Origin: Acidobacteriota bacterium
GTDB taxonomy: Bacteria; Acidobacteriota; Terriglobia; Bryobacterales; Bryobacteraceae
Assembly: GCA_025350695.1 (NCBI GenBank)
Contig: JANXXI010000009.1
Span: forward strand, 1 to 32,945
Direction of reading: 5' to 3'
DNA length: 32,945 bases
The translations under genes were made by a program, and so were the position numbers. Within the stretch, counting starts at the first letter, position 1. Each line of letters begins with the position of its first letter. The notes beneath the pieces are model-generated. The model saw only the letters and a program-made list of their open reading frames with translations, had not been told where the DNA came from and did not search any database. Shown here in pieces: positions 16,188 through 24,523 of this stretch.

Positions 16188-16208
16188 TCACCTGGTAGAG
16201 TAAAAGAA

Positions 16209-16664
16209 ATGCCGACGACCGCCGAAACAGCGCACGGACTGCGCGCTACTCTTGATTCCGCCCGAGCCAAAATGGCCACTTGGACCGATGCCCATGCAAC
16301 CGAGAAATGGCGCGGTGTTGAGAAGTGGTCGCGGAAAGAGATTCTTGGGCATCTGCTTGATTCGGCCTCAAACAATCATCAGCGATTTGTTCGCGCCGCC
16401 ATCTCCGGCGATTATGAGGGCCCCGGCTATGAGCAGGATGCGTGGAATAAGACGGGCGCCTATCAGACCTTTCGTTGGAGTTCGCTTCTATCGTTATGGA
16501 CGAGCTATAACACTCTGTTGGCGCATGTTCTCGAGAATATTCCGTCAGAGCGAGGCAAGGCGATTTGCATCGTGGCGAATAATGAGCCGGTGACGTTGGA
16601 GTTTTTGGCTGAGGATTATGTGGCGCACATGAAGCATCATCTTGAACAGATGTTTGGCTATTAA
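16209..16664 (+). CDS. DinB/YfiT-like metal-binding four-helix protein
   Basis: The 151-residue cytosolic protein has the DinB-fold histidine pattern: H48 in the first long helix (ILGHLLDSASNNHQR) and an H140-xxx-H144 pair in the last helix (AHMKHHLEQM). The DinB superfamily includes thiol-dependent transferases (bacillithiol or mycothiol S-transferases) and proteins of unknown function. The reaction cannot be chosen here. It lies 21 bases after the glycosidase fusion gene on the same strand, so co-transcription is likely. Length is normal for the family. Confidence 0.75.
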   Translation: MPTTAETAHGLRATLDSARAKMATWTDAHATEKWRGVEKWSRKEILGHLLDSASNNHQRFVRAAISGDYEGPGYEQDAWNKTGAYQTFRWSSLLSLWTSYNTLLAHVLENIPSERGKAICIVANNEPVTLEFLAEDYVAHMKHHLEQMFGY

Positions 16665-16706
16665 GCCGCCGAAACCGATTGCAGCACTTCGCGTCTAACT
16701 TTCAGC

Positions 16707-17642
16707 ATGAGATTAGCTCTTTCTATGTGGTTTGCTTTTGCCGCGGTGGCGCAAAGTCAAGATTATTTCCCTCTCCAAGTGGGGAACCAGTGGGTCTACC
16801 GCGTCAATTGGGCTGGGCAGACTGGCAACGTTGTTGTTGAGGTTACCAAAGAAGCAACGATCAACGACCAACTCTATGCGCAAGTACGTGGCTTTGAAGA
16901 AGGACCAGTCTGGCTGCGGATGAGTTCTGAGGGAACGCTCTACCGATACAATTCGAGCTCTGGACTTGAAGAAGTTTGGGCCGTATTCGCCACGAAGGAA
17001 GGCCAAACTTACCGGACGTCAATCACGCCATGTAATTCGACGGCGCGTGTAGAATCTAAAACTGCCACGGCGAGTCTGCCTGCCTCCGATTTTTACGGCT
17101 TGCTTGAGATCACCTATCCACGCGGCAACTGTTCCGACGCGGGCTTGCTTCGCGAATTGTACGCGCCATACATCGGCTTGATTGAACGAACTTCGGACAC
17201 AATCGCCGGCCCACGAGTGTTGCGTTTGTTGTATTCGAGGACGGGAGCCATCACTGTGCTCTCGCAGCCGGAGACTTCCTTCGGCTTGAGCATCACGAAA
17301 GACGATGCGTTCTTGACGGCGCGGCTAACGCTTCGCAACACGGCTGCAAAGCCTCTGGAATTAAACTTCAGTTCCGCTCAACGGTATGATTTTGTGATTC
17401 GCAATCTCAAGGGCGAGCAGGTTTATCAGTGGTCTGCTACTCGCAGGTTTGCGCAAGTGATGGGGAGCGAGGTGGTTGAGCAAGGAGAACGGAATTGGGT
17501 GGAGCAGATTCCTCTTAAGGACAACCAAGGCACGCTTCTACCGCCTGGATTTTATGCGGTCGAGGCCTATCTAACGCATAGCGCTGTGCCTCGCTATTCG
17601 GCGTCAGTTGGGTTTGAGATTCAGTCTGCGCTGAAACCTTGA
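16707..17642 (+). CDS. secreted protein with a C-terminal BsuPI-like domain
   Basis: The 311-residue protein has a signal peptide (residues 1-17, cleavage near AVAQSQ). The N-terminal half (about 20-185) begins FPLQVGNQWVYRV, a pattern seen in many secreted acidobacterial proteins of unknown function. The C-terminal part (about 195-305) has the features of the BsuPI intracellular proteinase-inhibitor domain: LRNTAAKPLELNF, YDFVIRN, VYQWSATRRFAQ, and PPGFYAVEAYL. In secreted proteins this beta-sandwich is probably a binding module rather than a proteinase inhibitor. The gene is 42 bases after the DinB-like gene. It converges on the M16 peptidase gene with 31 bases between stops and no obvious terminator. 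Confidence 0.7.
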   Translation: MRLALSMWFAFAAVAQSQDYFPLQVGNQWVYRVNWAGQTGNVVVEVTKEATINDQLYAQVRGFEEGPVWLRMSSEGTLYRYNSSSGLEEVWAVFATKEGQTYRTSITPCNSTARVESKTATASLPASDFYGLLEITYPRGNCSDAGLLRELYAPYIGLIERTSDTIAGPRVLRLLYSRTGAITVLSQPETSFGLSITKDDAFLTARLTLRNTAAKPLELNFSSAQRYDFVIRNLKGEQVYQWSATRRFAQVMGSEVVEQGERNWVEQIPLKDNQGTLLPPGFYAVEAYLTHSAVPRYSASVGFEIQSALKP

Positions 17643-17673
17643 AGCATCGACGCCACCTACTGATACCCGCGCG

Positions 17674-20493
17674 TTACTTCGTGTAGGCTCCCGCCTTGAC
17701 GAAATCGCCCGCTTTGACTATGGTTAGCGCCTCCACACTTAAGTGACGGCGCATGGCGGAATTCACCTGCTCCAAAGTAAGCGCCTGGACCTTGGCATCG
17801 ATCTGCTCGTCCCACTTCATTGTCCGGCCAACTTGTTCGCGGCCGGCAAGGGTGCGCAATAGTGTTTGGTCCTGCGAACGAAGCACGGCTTGCTGATCGC
17901 GGTAGGTCGCTTTCGCATTCGCCAGTTCCGCATCGGTGAAGCCGTCGCGCAACGCCTTGCGCAATTCGTCAGTAAAGCTGGTTTCTACTTTTGGGGTGTT
18001 TTGCGGAGCACTGATAGCGGTCATCGTCCACAGTGCGCTTGCTCCTTTAGCGGGAACCGTCAGCCGCGAAGATACGCCATAACTTAATCCTTCGACGTTA
18101 CGAATTCGATTCGGCATGCGAGCCGCGAGGGAGCCGCCAAACATCTGGTTCATGATGAACATTGCTGGAAAATCGGGATCTTCGTCGGACAGCTTGAGGC
18201 GTATGCCAGCTTCGAAATTCGCGTTCTGTTTGTCTGGGGTTTCAATCTTCAAATTCGCCGGTTCGTTCATCTTATGAATTGAAGTCAGCCGTTGGTAAGG
18301 CATGCCTTTCCAGCCACCAAGCAGTTCTGTCGCCGCCTTACGCACTTCGGCGGAATCAAACTGGCCGGTCACCACAAGTTCCGCGTTCGCCGCACCATAA
18401 TATTGGGCGTGGAATTGCTTTACATCGGCGAGAGTAACCTTGCGGATCTCTTCAATCTGTTCGTCGATTGTGCCGGAGTAGCGAAAATCGCCTTTGGAGT
18501 ACGGGCTCAACCGCCTCTGCAGTTCCAGCGCCGACATTGAGGCCGGCTCACTTCGTCCAGACTCGATCCCGGCAATTCTTTGTTGCTTGATCTGCTCAAA
18601 CTCGGATTCCGCGAAAGCCGGCTCGCGAAGCAGTTCGACCGCCAACTTCAGCGCGCCAATCAAATTCTCCTTGGTGGTGTCGATTGATGCTGTCGCGCCT
18701 GAGGCATCACTCACTGCTGGAGCAGGTCCGCCACGACGCCCGCCGCCGAAGCCGCCACCGCCGCCACCCGCAACAGTCACGCGAGCCTTCAACTTGTCCA
18801 TCGCATCGGCAATCTGTTGACGCGATTTTGTTTTGGTTCCTCGCATCAGAAGGCTACCGGCCATCGCCGCCACGGGTCCTTTGCCCGAGAGGGACTGAGC
18901 GTCCCCGAAATGCAGATCGAGCGCCGCGGAAACCGTATCGCCACGGGTCTTGCGAGGCAGCAGCACCAGTTTCAAACCGCTGGGCAGCGTCACCCGGGTT
19001 ACGCGTGTTTCCACGTTGGCGGGCGTGGGGTCGAATGATTCCCCTTGAATCATCGCCTCTCCACCTTTGTAATCCTTGAACAGCTTTTCCAGGTCGGGCG
19101 CGGCGGTGATTTCGGCCCGTTCCGGTTTCGTGGTTGGGATAAATTCACCCACGGTGCGATTCGATTCCACAAAATAAGTCTTAGCCACGCGGACCACATC
19201 TTCCGGAGTTACTGTTTTGACGCGATCCCGATTGAGAAACAGCAGACGCCAATCGCCCATCGATGCCCATTCGCTCAACTGCAGCGCGACCTGCTGCGTA
19301 TTGGCCATTTGCGCCTCCATGCTACGCAACATGCGAGTCTTGACGCGATCCACTTCCTCCTTGGTTGGCGGCTCGCTGATCACGCCATTGATCGTTTGCA
19401 GCATGGTCTCGCGGACATCCTTCAGCGATTGCTCCTTAGTAAGTGTGGCCGAGAGCGTGGCCAAGCTGGGGTCATGCAGTTGCTGCGAGGACATGCGTGC
19501 CGATATGGCTTTTTTGTTGTCGACCAACGCCTTGGTTAATCGTCCCAATCCGCCGCCACCAAACCCGCCGCGTCCGCCGCCACCACTCATGATGCCGGCT
19601 AATACTTCAAGCGCCGCTGAATCAGGATGAGCCGCCGCGGGAGTATGGTAGGCGATGACGACTTCCTGGTCATCACCCACGCGGCGAAGCGCAACGTAAC
19701 GCTCACCATCTTGGGTTGGTTCGGTGGTGTAGGTGGCGTCCAACTTACGCGTCGCTTTTGGGATGGCCCCAAGCGTGGCCGCGATTTCGCGAAGGGCGCT
19801 GGCTTCGTTGATTTGCCCGGCAACAACAAGTACAGCATTGTCGGGTTGATAATATTTGCGATAAAAGGCCGCCAGCTTGTCGATCGGCACATTTTCCAGA
19901 TCGGCGCGCGATCCGATTGTAGACTTACCGTAGTTATGCCACAGGAAGGCAGTGGCTTCAACACGTTCACGCAGCACGCGCGCCGCGCTATTTTCGCCTC
20001 GCTCAAACTCGTTACGGACAACAGTCATTTCCGTATCCAGAATTGCCTTCTCCATCTTGGAGCGGACCATGCGATCGGCCTCCAACGCGAGAGCCCATTT
20101 CAGGTTGTCATTTGAAGCCGCAACGGTTTCGAAATAGTTTGTGCGGTCACTGGAAGTGCTGCCGTTCCATTGAGCGCCATGGCCGACCAATTCCTTCTTT
20201 ATGTCGCGGCCATTGCTGGTGGTCATGAAAAGCAAATGTTCCAACAAATGGGCCATGCCCGATTCGCCGTAGCCTTCGTGGCGGGATCCAACCAGATATG
20301 TGACGTTCACCGTAATTTTCGGGTTGGATGGATCCGGAAATAGTAACACGCGCAGACCGTTGGGGAACCTATATTCATTGATCCCTTCGACGGCGGCGGT
20401 TTTGGTTAAGCCCGTTGGAAGGGCCTGGGAAAAAGTTGCAGGTACCGACGTGAGGACAATAAGGGCGATTGCGGACAGCGTCTGTAGGCGCAT
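17674..20493 (-). CDS. exported M16-family zinc metallopeptidase (pitrilysin-like), fused two-domain form
   Basis: This is a 939-residue protein from ATG 20493, with an AAAGGA site just upstream and a signal peptide ending near ATFSQA. The first M16 unit has the inverted zinc motif H82-L-L-E85-H86 and a third ligand E162 (VVRNEFERGE), 75 residues later as in pitrilysins, so it is catalytically competent. The second unit (about 510-930) lacks HXXEH, as is usual for the inactive half that closes the clamshell. Two glycine-rich inserts occur, near residues 301-316 and 572-588. The frame is open to 20598, but that extension precedes the signal peptide. The predicted role is periplasmic or cell-surface oligopeptide degradation. 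Confidence 0.88.
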   Translation of the reverse strand: MRLQTLSAIALIVLTSVPATFSQALPTGLTKTAAVEGINEYRFPNGLRVLLFPDPSNPKITVNVTYLVGSRHEGYGESGMAHLLEHLLFMTTSNGRDIKKELVGHGAQWNGSTSSDRTNYFETVAASNDNLKWALALEADRMVRSKMEKAILDTEMTVVRNEFERGENSAARVLRERVEATAFLWHNYGKSTIGSRADLENVPIDKLAAFYRKYYQPDNAVLVVAGQINEASALREIAATLGAIPKATRKLDATYTTEPTQDGERYVALRRVGDDQEVVIAYHTPAAAHPDSAALEVLAGIMSGGGGRGGFGGGGLGRLTKALVDNKKAISARMSSQQLHDPSLATLSATLTKEQSLKDVRETMLQTINGVISEPPTKEEVDRVKTRMLRSMEAQMANTQQVALQLSEWASMGDWRLLFLNRDRVKTVTPEDVVRVAKTYFVESNRTVGEFIPTTKPERAEITAAPDLEKLFKDYKGGEAMIQGESFDPTPANVETRVTRVTLPSGLKLVLLPRKTRGDTVSAALDLHFGDAQSLSGKGPVAAMAGSLLMRGTKTKSRQQIADAMDKLKARVTVAGGGGGGFGGGRRGGPAPAVSDASGATASIDTTKENLIGALKLAVELLREPAFAESEFEQIKQQRIAGIESGRSEPASMSALELQRRLSPYSKGDFRYSGTIDEQIEEIRKVTLADVKQFHAQYYGAANAELVVTGQFDSAEVRKAATELLGGWKGMPYQRLTSIHKMNEPANLKIETPDKQNANFEAGIRLKLSDEDPDFPAMFIMNQMFGGSLAARMPNRIRNVEGLSYGVSSRLTVPAKGASALWTMTAISAPQNTPKVETSFTDELRKALRDGFTDAELANAKATYRDQQAVLRSQDQTLLRTLAGREQVGRTMKWDEQIDAKVQALTLEQVNSAMRRHLSVEALTIVKAGDFVKAGAYTK

Positions 20494-20560
20494 GGATGGT
20501 AATCCTTTGTGAAAGCGAAATTGTCTTGAGTATAACAGTGAGGGCACTGGCGGTTGGGCG

Positions 20561-20920
20561 CTAAGACTTGCCACCGCGCAAATACGCGTCGTTCCCAATC
20601 AGCCAATCTTCCCGAACCGGGGCGAAGAGATCGAAGGCAGAAGAATCTTCAAGCGCCACGACGCGATGCGGCAAATGCGGAATTATCTCCATTACTTGTC
20701 CTTCGGAAACGATGAACTCGTGCCCGCCTTCAAACTCGAACAACAACTTGCCGGTAAGCATCACCGTCATCTGTTCATTCAAGTGGCTATGCCAGGGAAC
20801 TTCCGAATCCTTGGTTAGAATCACGTTCGCCACGGTCATGTTTGTGCCGTGAATCACGCGGCGGGCAAACGATGGATTCAATTGTTCCAAGGCAATCTCT
20901 TTCCAGGTGTAGAGCTTCAT
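20561..20920 (-). CDS. small cupin-domain protein
   Basis: The 119-residue single-domain cupin has motif 1 with metal ligands H44, H46 and E49 (WHSHLNEQMTVMLTGKLLFE) and motif 2 with H85 (IIPHLPHRVVAL). All four usual metal-binding positions are filled. It has no signal peptide. The ATG at 20920 begins the protein MKLYTWKEI, 22 bases after the upstream sialidase stop. A longer frame to 20974 would overlap that gene. Function is not assignable beyond a metal-dependent small-molecule enzyme or sensor. It sits in a minus-strand row with the sialidase-like gene upstream and the M16 peptidase downstream. Confidence 0.8.
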   Translation of the reverse strand: MKLYTWKEIALEQLNPSFARRVIHGTNMTVANVILTKDSEVPWHSHLNEQMTVMLTGKLLFEFEGGHEFIVSEGQVMEIIPHLPHRVVALEDSSAFDLFAPVREDWLIGNDAYLRGGKS

Positions 20921-20942
20921 AGGTTTGATCGAAATTGTAGCA

Positions 20943-22025
20943 TTAGTTTTTATTCGATCGAAACTTCGGCACACGGTGAAAGGTCATGAAGTTCGCATCG
21001 TGATTGTTGTGGGCGCCCCCTTGTTCGTCGTCGAAGGCTGTGCGGCTGGCCACAATCAGGTCGTTGCCGTCAAACTGCCAATCCACATATTGAAAGGCGT
21101 GCTTGGCGACGTCGGGATGCGACAGAACGGTACGCTCCACTTTCCAGACCAGCAAATCAGGCGAAGACATTAGCACCAGGGTATTGCGGACACGAGCGGG
21201 GGTCAATGCGGACTCAGGATATTGCGACAGGGCCTGATTCGACAGGGTCCAATATTTCTTGGTCTTGCGGTCATAGCGAATGGTGAACTTTTTCGCGCCA
21301 CCCGGAAAATCTACCAGCCGGTCGAACACCAACTCTCCGTTAGCGACCTTTACGATTGCGGCCTTCTCCAGATTATTGACGCGCAGAATGTCGACCATGC
21401 CGCCCTCAGGCGTTAAGACAACGTTTCCTTCAAGCCAAGTGTCGCCAGCGCCGGCTTGCTGCGCAGGGTAGGCCAATCGCTTGGTCATGGTCCAACTGTT
21501 CGCAACGAGAAGATCGGTAGCCACGGACGCGGAGATCACAAGGGCTTCAAAGCGACCCCATTTGCCTTCCGGGTGAAACTCCATGCCCCGCCACAGCCGG
21601 CCGTCCTTTTCGACGATGGGGACAGGGGCTGTGTGATAGCCCGTATCGCCGGTCAACATGCATGGCGCGCTCCAAGTACTTCCTCCGTCGGTTGATCGCC
21701 GAATTACGATTCGCCCGTATTCGTAGGTTGTGCCCATTAGATAAAGTTGTCCGCGATGGACAAACAAGTTTGACCAGAATTGATCGCTGAACTCCGCCGT
21801 CTTGCGCCAGGTCTTGCCTCGATCTTCAGAACGGAATACGCGAGAAACCGCGGAGGAGCTTTGCGTGGAATCGGCTCCGAAGAGATCGTGGGAAGCAACG
21901 TAGCCCTTGTCCGGCGCAATCACGATGGAGGGCGAACCAATGTATTCGCGCTTTAGTGCGGGGTGATGATCGATGACAATTCCGGGCGGAAGAATGGCGG
22001 CGGCGAGAAGGAGCAGAGCAAGCAT
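20943..22025 (-). CDS. exported sialidase/BNR-repeat protein
   Basis: The 360-residue protein from ATG 22025 has a hydrophobic signal peptide (MLALLLLAAAILPPG). Asp-box/BNR repeats are clear: SEDRGKTWRKT and STDGGSTWSAP. Later propeller strands include WTLSNQAL, PDLLVWKVERTVL and YVDWQFDGNDLIVA. This is the exo-alpha-sialidase-like beta-propeller fold common in Acidobacteriota and Planctomycetota, where many members are not proven sialidases. The frame can be extended to a TTG at 22055, but that would leave only 6 bases to the divergent start at 22062, so the ATG is preferred. The substrate is unknown. Confidence 0.75.
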   Translation of the reverse strand: MLALLLLAAAILPPGIVIDHHPALKREYIGSPSIVIAPDKGYVASHDLFGADSTQSSSAVSRVFRSEDRGKTWRKTAEFSDQFWSNLFVHRGQLYLMGTTYEYGRIVIRRSTDGGSTWSAPCMLTGDTGYHTAPVPIVEKDGRLWRGMEFHPEGKWGRFEALVISASVATDLLVANSWTMTKRLAYPAQQAGAGDTWLEGNVVLTPEGGMVDILRVNNLEKAAIVKVANGELVFDRLVDFPGGAKKFTIRYDRKTKKYWTLSNQALSQYPESALTPARVRNTLVLMSSPDLLVWKVERTVLSHPDVAKHAFQYVDWQFDGNDLIVASRTAFDDEQGGAHNNHDANFMTFHRVPKFRSNKN

Positions 22026-22061
22026 CGTTCTATTATGCTTCAGTGATAGACTCAAATTGCT

Positions 22062-22931
22062 ATGACACGGCGATCAATTCTCACAACCTCAGCCAGCGCG
22101 CTGGCCGCTTCGCAATTGAACCAAAGACTGCATGCCGCCGACACCGGAAGTGGCATGAAGGGCCGCGTGAATCATTCGGTCTGCAAGTGGTGCTACCCGA
22201 AGACGTCTCTTGAGGATCTGTGCAAGTCGGCCAAGGATATTGGACTGAATTCCATTGAACTACTGGGTCCGGCGGATTGGCCAACACTGAAGCAGTACAA
22301 CTTAACCTGCGCAATGGGATCCAATCCTGTCATTGATGGGATGGGTGGAATCGGCAAGGCGTTTAATCGCTTGGAGCATCACGAAAAGCTAATTCAAGCG
22401 TATGAAGAGATCATCCCGAAAGCGGCTGCGGCCGGGCTGCAAAACGTGATTTGTTTTTCGGGGAATCGCGAGGGCATGGCGGACGAACAGGGTTTGGAGA
22501 ACTGCGCGGCGGGCCTGAAGAAACTGATGGCTGTTTGCGAACGGCACAAGATCACCCTCGTGATGGAGTTGCTCAACTCAAAGGTGAACCACAAGGATTA
22601 TATGTGCGATCACAGCGTTTGGGGCGTGGAGCTTTGCAATAAAATTGGCTCTGAACGGTTCAAGTTGCTGTACGACATTTACCACATGCAAATCATGGAA
22701 GGCGATGTGATCGCGACGATCAAGAAATTCAATCCGTACTTTGCGCATTATCATACGGGCGGTGTACCTGGCCGCGCGGAAATTGATGACTCGCAGGAAC
22801 TGTACTATCCGGCAATCATGAAGGCCATTGTGGATACGGGCTTTAAGGGCTTCGTGGCGCAGGAGTTTGTTCCGAAGCGCGACGACAAGTTGGGGTCGCT
22901 GAAGCAAGGGGTTAAGATCTGCGACGTATAG
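22062..22931 (+). CDS. hydroxypyruvate isomerase-like/xylose isomerase-like TIM-barrel protein, Tat-exported
   Basis: The 289-residue protein starts with a twin-arginine-like signal (MTRRSILTTSASALAAS, cleavage near LHAAD). The rest is a sugar-phosphate isomerase/epimerase-type barrel. Likely metal ligands appear in order: E in LVMELLNSK, D in LYDIYHMQ, H in HYHTGGVPGR and E in FVAQEFVPK. The VPGR segment and overall pattern resemble hydroxypyruvate isomerase (Hyi/OtnI group). Export of such proteins is common in Acidobacteriota and Planctomycetota, with unknown substrate. It is divergent from the sialidase-like gene. Confidence 0.78.
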   Translation: MTRRSILTTSASALAASQLNQRLHAADTGSGMKGRVNHSVCKWCYPKTSLEDLCKSAKDIGLNSIELLGPADWPTLKQYNLTCAMGSNPVIDGMGGIGKAFNRLEHHEKLIQAYEEIIPKAAAAGLQNVICFSGNREGMADEQGLENCAAGLKKLMAVCERHKITLVMELLNSKVNHKDYMCDHSVWGVELCNKIGSERFKLLYDIYHMQIMEGDVIATIKKFNPYFAHYHTGGVPGRAEIDDSQELYYPAIMKAIVDTGFKGFVAQEFVPKRDDKLGSLKQGVKICDV

Positions 22932-22961
22932 TGTCGGTACATGGCCGCGTTTTCGTGATAC

Positions 22962-22976
22962 GACCTTACTGAGGTC
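22962..22976. promoter_or_regulatory. small inverted repeat upstream of the antitoxin chimera, candidate operator
   Basis: GACCT-TACTG-AGGTC has 5-base arms and lies 8 bases before the ATG of the AbrB-type gene. Type II antitoxins commonly bind such palindromes to autoregulate. The arms are short, so chance is possible. Confidence 0.3.
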
Positions 22977-22984
22977 TTACATAC

Positions 22985-23353
22985 ATGGAGATGACGAAAT
23001 TATCGACGAAAGGACAAATCATCCTGCCGAAGACAATTCGGGACGCCCATCAGTGGACCATAGGAATGGAGTTCAACGTGGAAGAAGTTTCCGGTGGAGT
23101 TCTGCTGAGCCCGGCTATGCCCTTTCCTGCTACAGACATCAACAACGTGATTGGCTGTCTGAAATACGATGGCAAGCCAAAGACCATCGAAGAAATGAAC
23201 CAAGCCATCTTGGAAGAAGCCACCAAACAGCATGTTGCCGATGCTCTTCACCTGACCAATCGAGGTAAGGCGACTGAGTTCGTCACCTTTGACGGCAGGC
23301 TTGTGAAAAGGGCAAAGGCGCTATCGCTTGGTTTTGTCAAACAAGCTCGCTAG
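22985..23353 (+). pseudogene. VapB/AbrB antitoxin fused to the C-terminal end of a VapC PIN toxin
   Basis: Residues 4-82 are a complete AbrB-type antitoxin: the swapped-hairpin DNA-binding part (KLSTKGQIILPKTIRD, VEEVSGGVLLSP) and a VapB-like tail (IEEMNQAILEEATKQH). From residue about 84 the sequence becomes the last third of a PIN-domain toxin (VADALHLTNRG, EFVTFDGRLVKRAKAL), holding only the last two acidic residues of the PIN active site. The first catalytic Asp and about 90 residues are missing. The simplest explanation is an internal in-frame deletion of a vapBC pair. The frame is intact, so a 122-residue chimera could be made: DNA binding plausible, RNase activity not. The second ATG at 22991 is an alternative start. 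Confidence 0.7.
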
Positions 23354-24520
23354 CTGCTTGTGACCATTCTCCAACGCCAAATCCGCCGGCCGCTTCCCTG
23401 CCCGGTTCGCTATCTTTGCATCGGCGCCGTTCGCCAATAGTAGTTCAACCACATCCGTTCGGCCCCACGCGGCGGCATTGGCTAGTGGCGTGTTGCCTGA
23501 TGCGGAATCCACAGCGTTGATATCGGCCCCACGTTGAATCAGCAATTCCGCAGCGGCCTTCTTGCCGCCAAGTGCCGCGTCATGGAGCGCGGTTGCGCCG
23601 CTTGCATTGCGAAGATTCGCCGGTGCCCCACGGTCGAGTAGCAGAGCCACAAGATCGGTATGCCCCTTTAGCGAAGCATCGTGAAGCAGAGTCGACCCCA
23701 TACGGGTCTTTGCGTCCGCCTTCGCCCCGTGAGCGAGCAGCACTGCCACGATTTCCACTCTACCTTCCATCACCAGTTCTTCTATCCGCGCCGGACTCGC
23801 GGTAACATCTTTACGCGTCATCAGCACTTCGATGGCGTCCTTTTGCCGGTAGCGAAGAGCCTCGTCCAGCGGCGTTGCGCCTTCCTTGGACTTCTTCAAA
23901 GGGTCCGCGCCGCGTTCGATTAAAAGCGCAAGAACATCAGCATGGCCACGCCGAGCAGCGATATGGGTTAAGCCATCGCCCGATTTGGCATTAACGTCAT
24001 CGGCCCGCGCCCCGTTGTCGAGCAGCAGCCGTACAAGATCAACCCGACCTTTCCAGACTGCCTCTTCAAGGGGAGTGGCGCCGGTGTCGTCGCGCACGTT
24101 CAACTCCGCTCCGTGGGCAATCAGGTATTTCGCCATGGAAACATATCCGCGGTTGGCGGCCAAATGAAGTATTGTGGAGCCCTGCCCGTAACGCACTGTG
24201 GGATCGGCCCCGCGCCCCAGAAGGAGTTCCACCATCTCAATCCGATCAGTGATGACGGCATAATGAAGCGGCGTGGAACCCCCTTCTTTATGCCGGGCAT
24301 TCACGTTGGCGCCTTTGGAAAGCAGCAGCTCAACAACCTTACGGTGCCCGCCCCAAGTGGCATCATGAAGTGGGGTGCCGCCAAGCCCATCGCGACTGTT
24401 GGGGTCAGCTCCCTTGGCCAGGAGTGCAGCGATTGCCCCGGCATCGCCCGCACGCGCGGCAACATGCAGGTCGGCTGCATGCAGAGTGTAGGCAAGCGTC
24501 AATGCCAGAGCGAATCGCAT
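23321..24520 (-). CDS. exported ankyrin-repeat protein
   Basis: The protein is 399 residues from ATG 24520 (a TTG lies immediately before it). A signal peptide (FALALTLAYTLHAAD) is followed by about eleven to twelve 33-residue ankyrin repeats filling the rest. Typical units include TPLHDATWGGHRKVVELLLSKGANVNARHKEG-type segments. A degenerate unit (around residues 220-245, VLMTRKDVTASPARIEEL) interrupts the regular helix pairs. There is no catalytic domain, so it is a periplasmic or secreted protein-binding scaffold of unknown partner. It directly follows the deacylase gene (TAG-TTG-ATG), so they are co-transcribed. Its 3' end overlaps the convergent antitoxin-toxin chimera by 33 bases. Confidence 0.88.
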   Translation of the reverse strand: MRFALALTLAYTLHAADLHVAARAGDAGAIAALLAKGADPNSRDGLGGTPLHDATWGGHRKVVELLLSKGANVNARHKEGGSTPLHYAVITDRIEMVELLLGRGADPTVRYGQGSTILHLAANRGYVSMAKYLIAHGAELNVRDDTGATPLEEAVWKGRVDLVRLLLDNGARADDVNAKSGDGLTHIAARRGHADVLALLIERGADPLKKSKEGATPLDEALRYRQKDAIEVLMTRKDVTASPARIEELVMEGRVEIVAVLLAHGAKADAKTRMGSTLLHDASLKGHTDLVALLLDRGAPANLRNASGATALHDAALGGKKAAAELLIQRGADINAVDSASGNTPLANAAAWGRTDVVELLLANGADAKIANRAGKRPADLALENGHKQLASLFDKTKR

Positions 24521-24523
24521 CAA

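Noticed and set aside
22026-22055. TTG start for the sialidase-like protein
   Set aside because: It would leave only 6 bases to the divergent start at 22062 and place charged residues before the signal peptide. The ATG at 22025 fits better.
23321-24520. Possible tandem DNA repeat array
   Set aside because: The roughly 99-base periodicity comes from protein ankyrin repeats. The DNA units are diverged and there are no CRISPR-like identical repeats or spacers.
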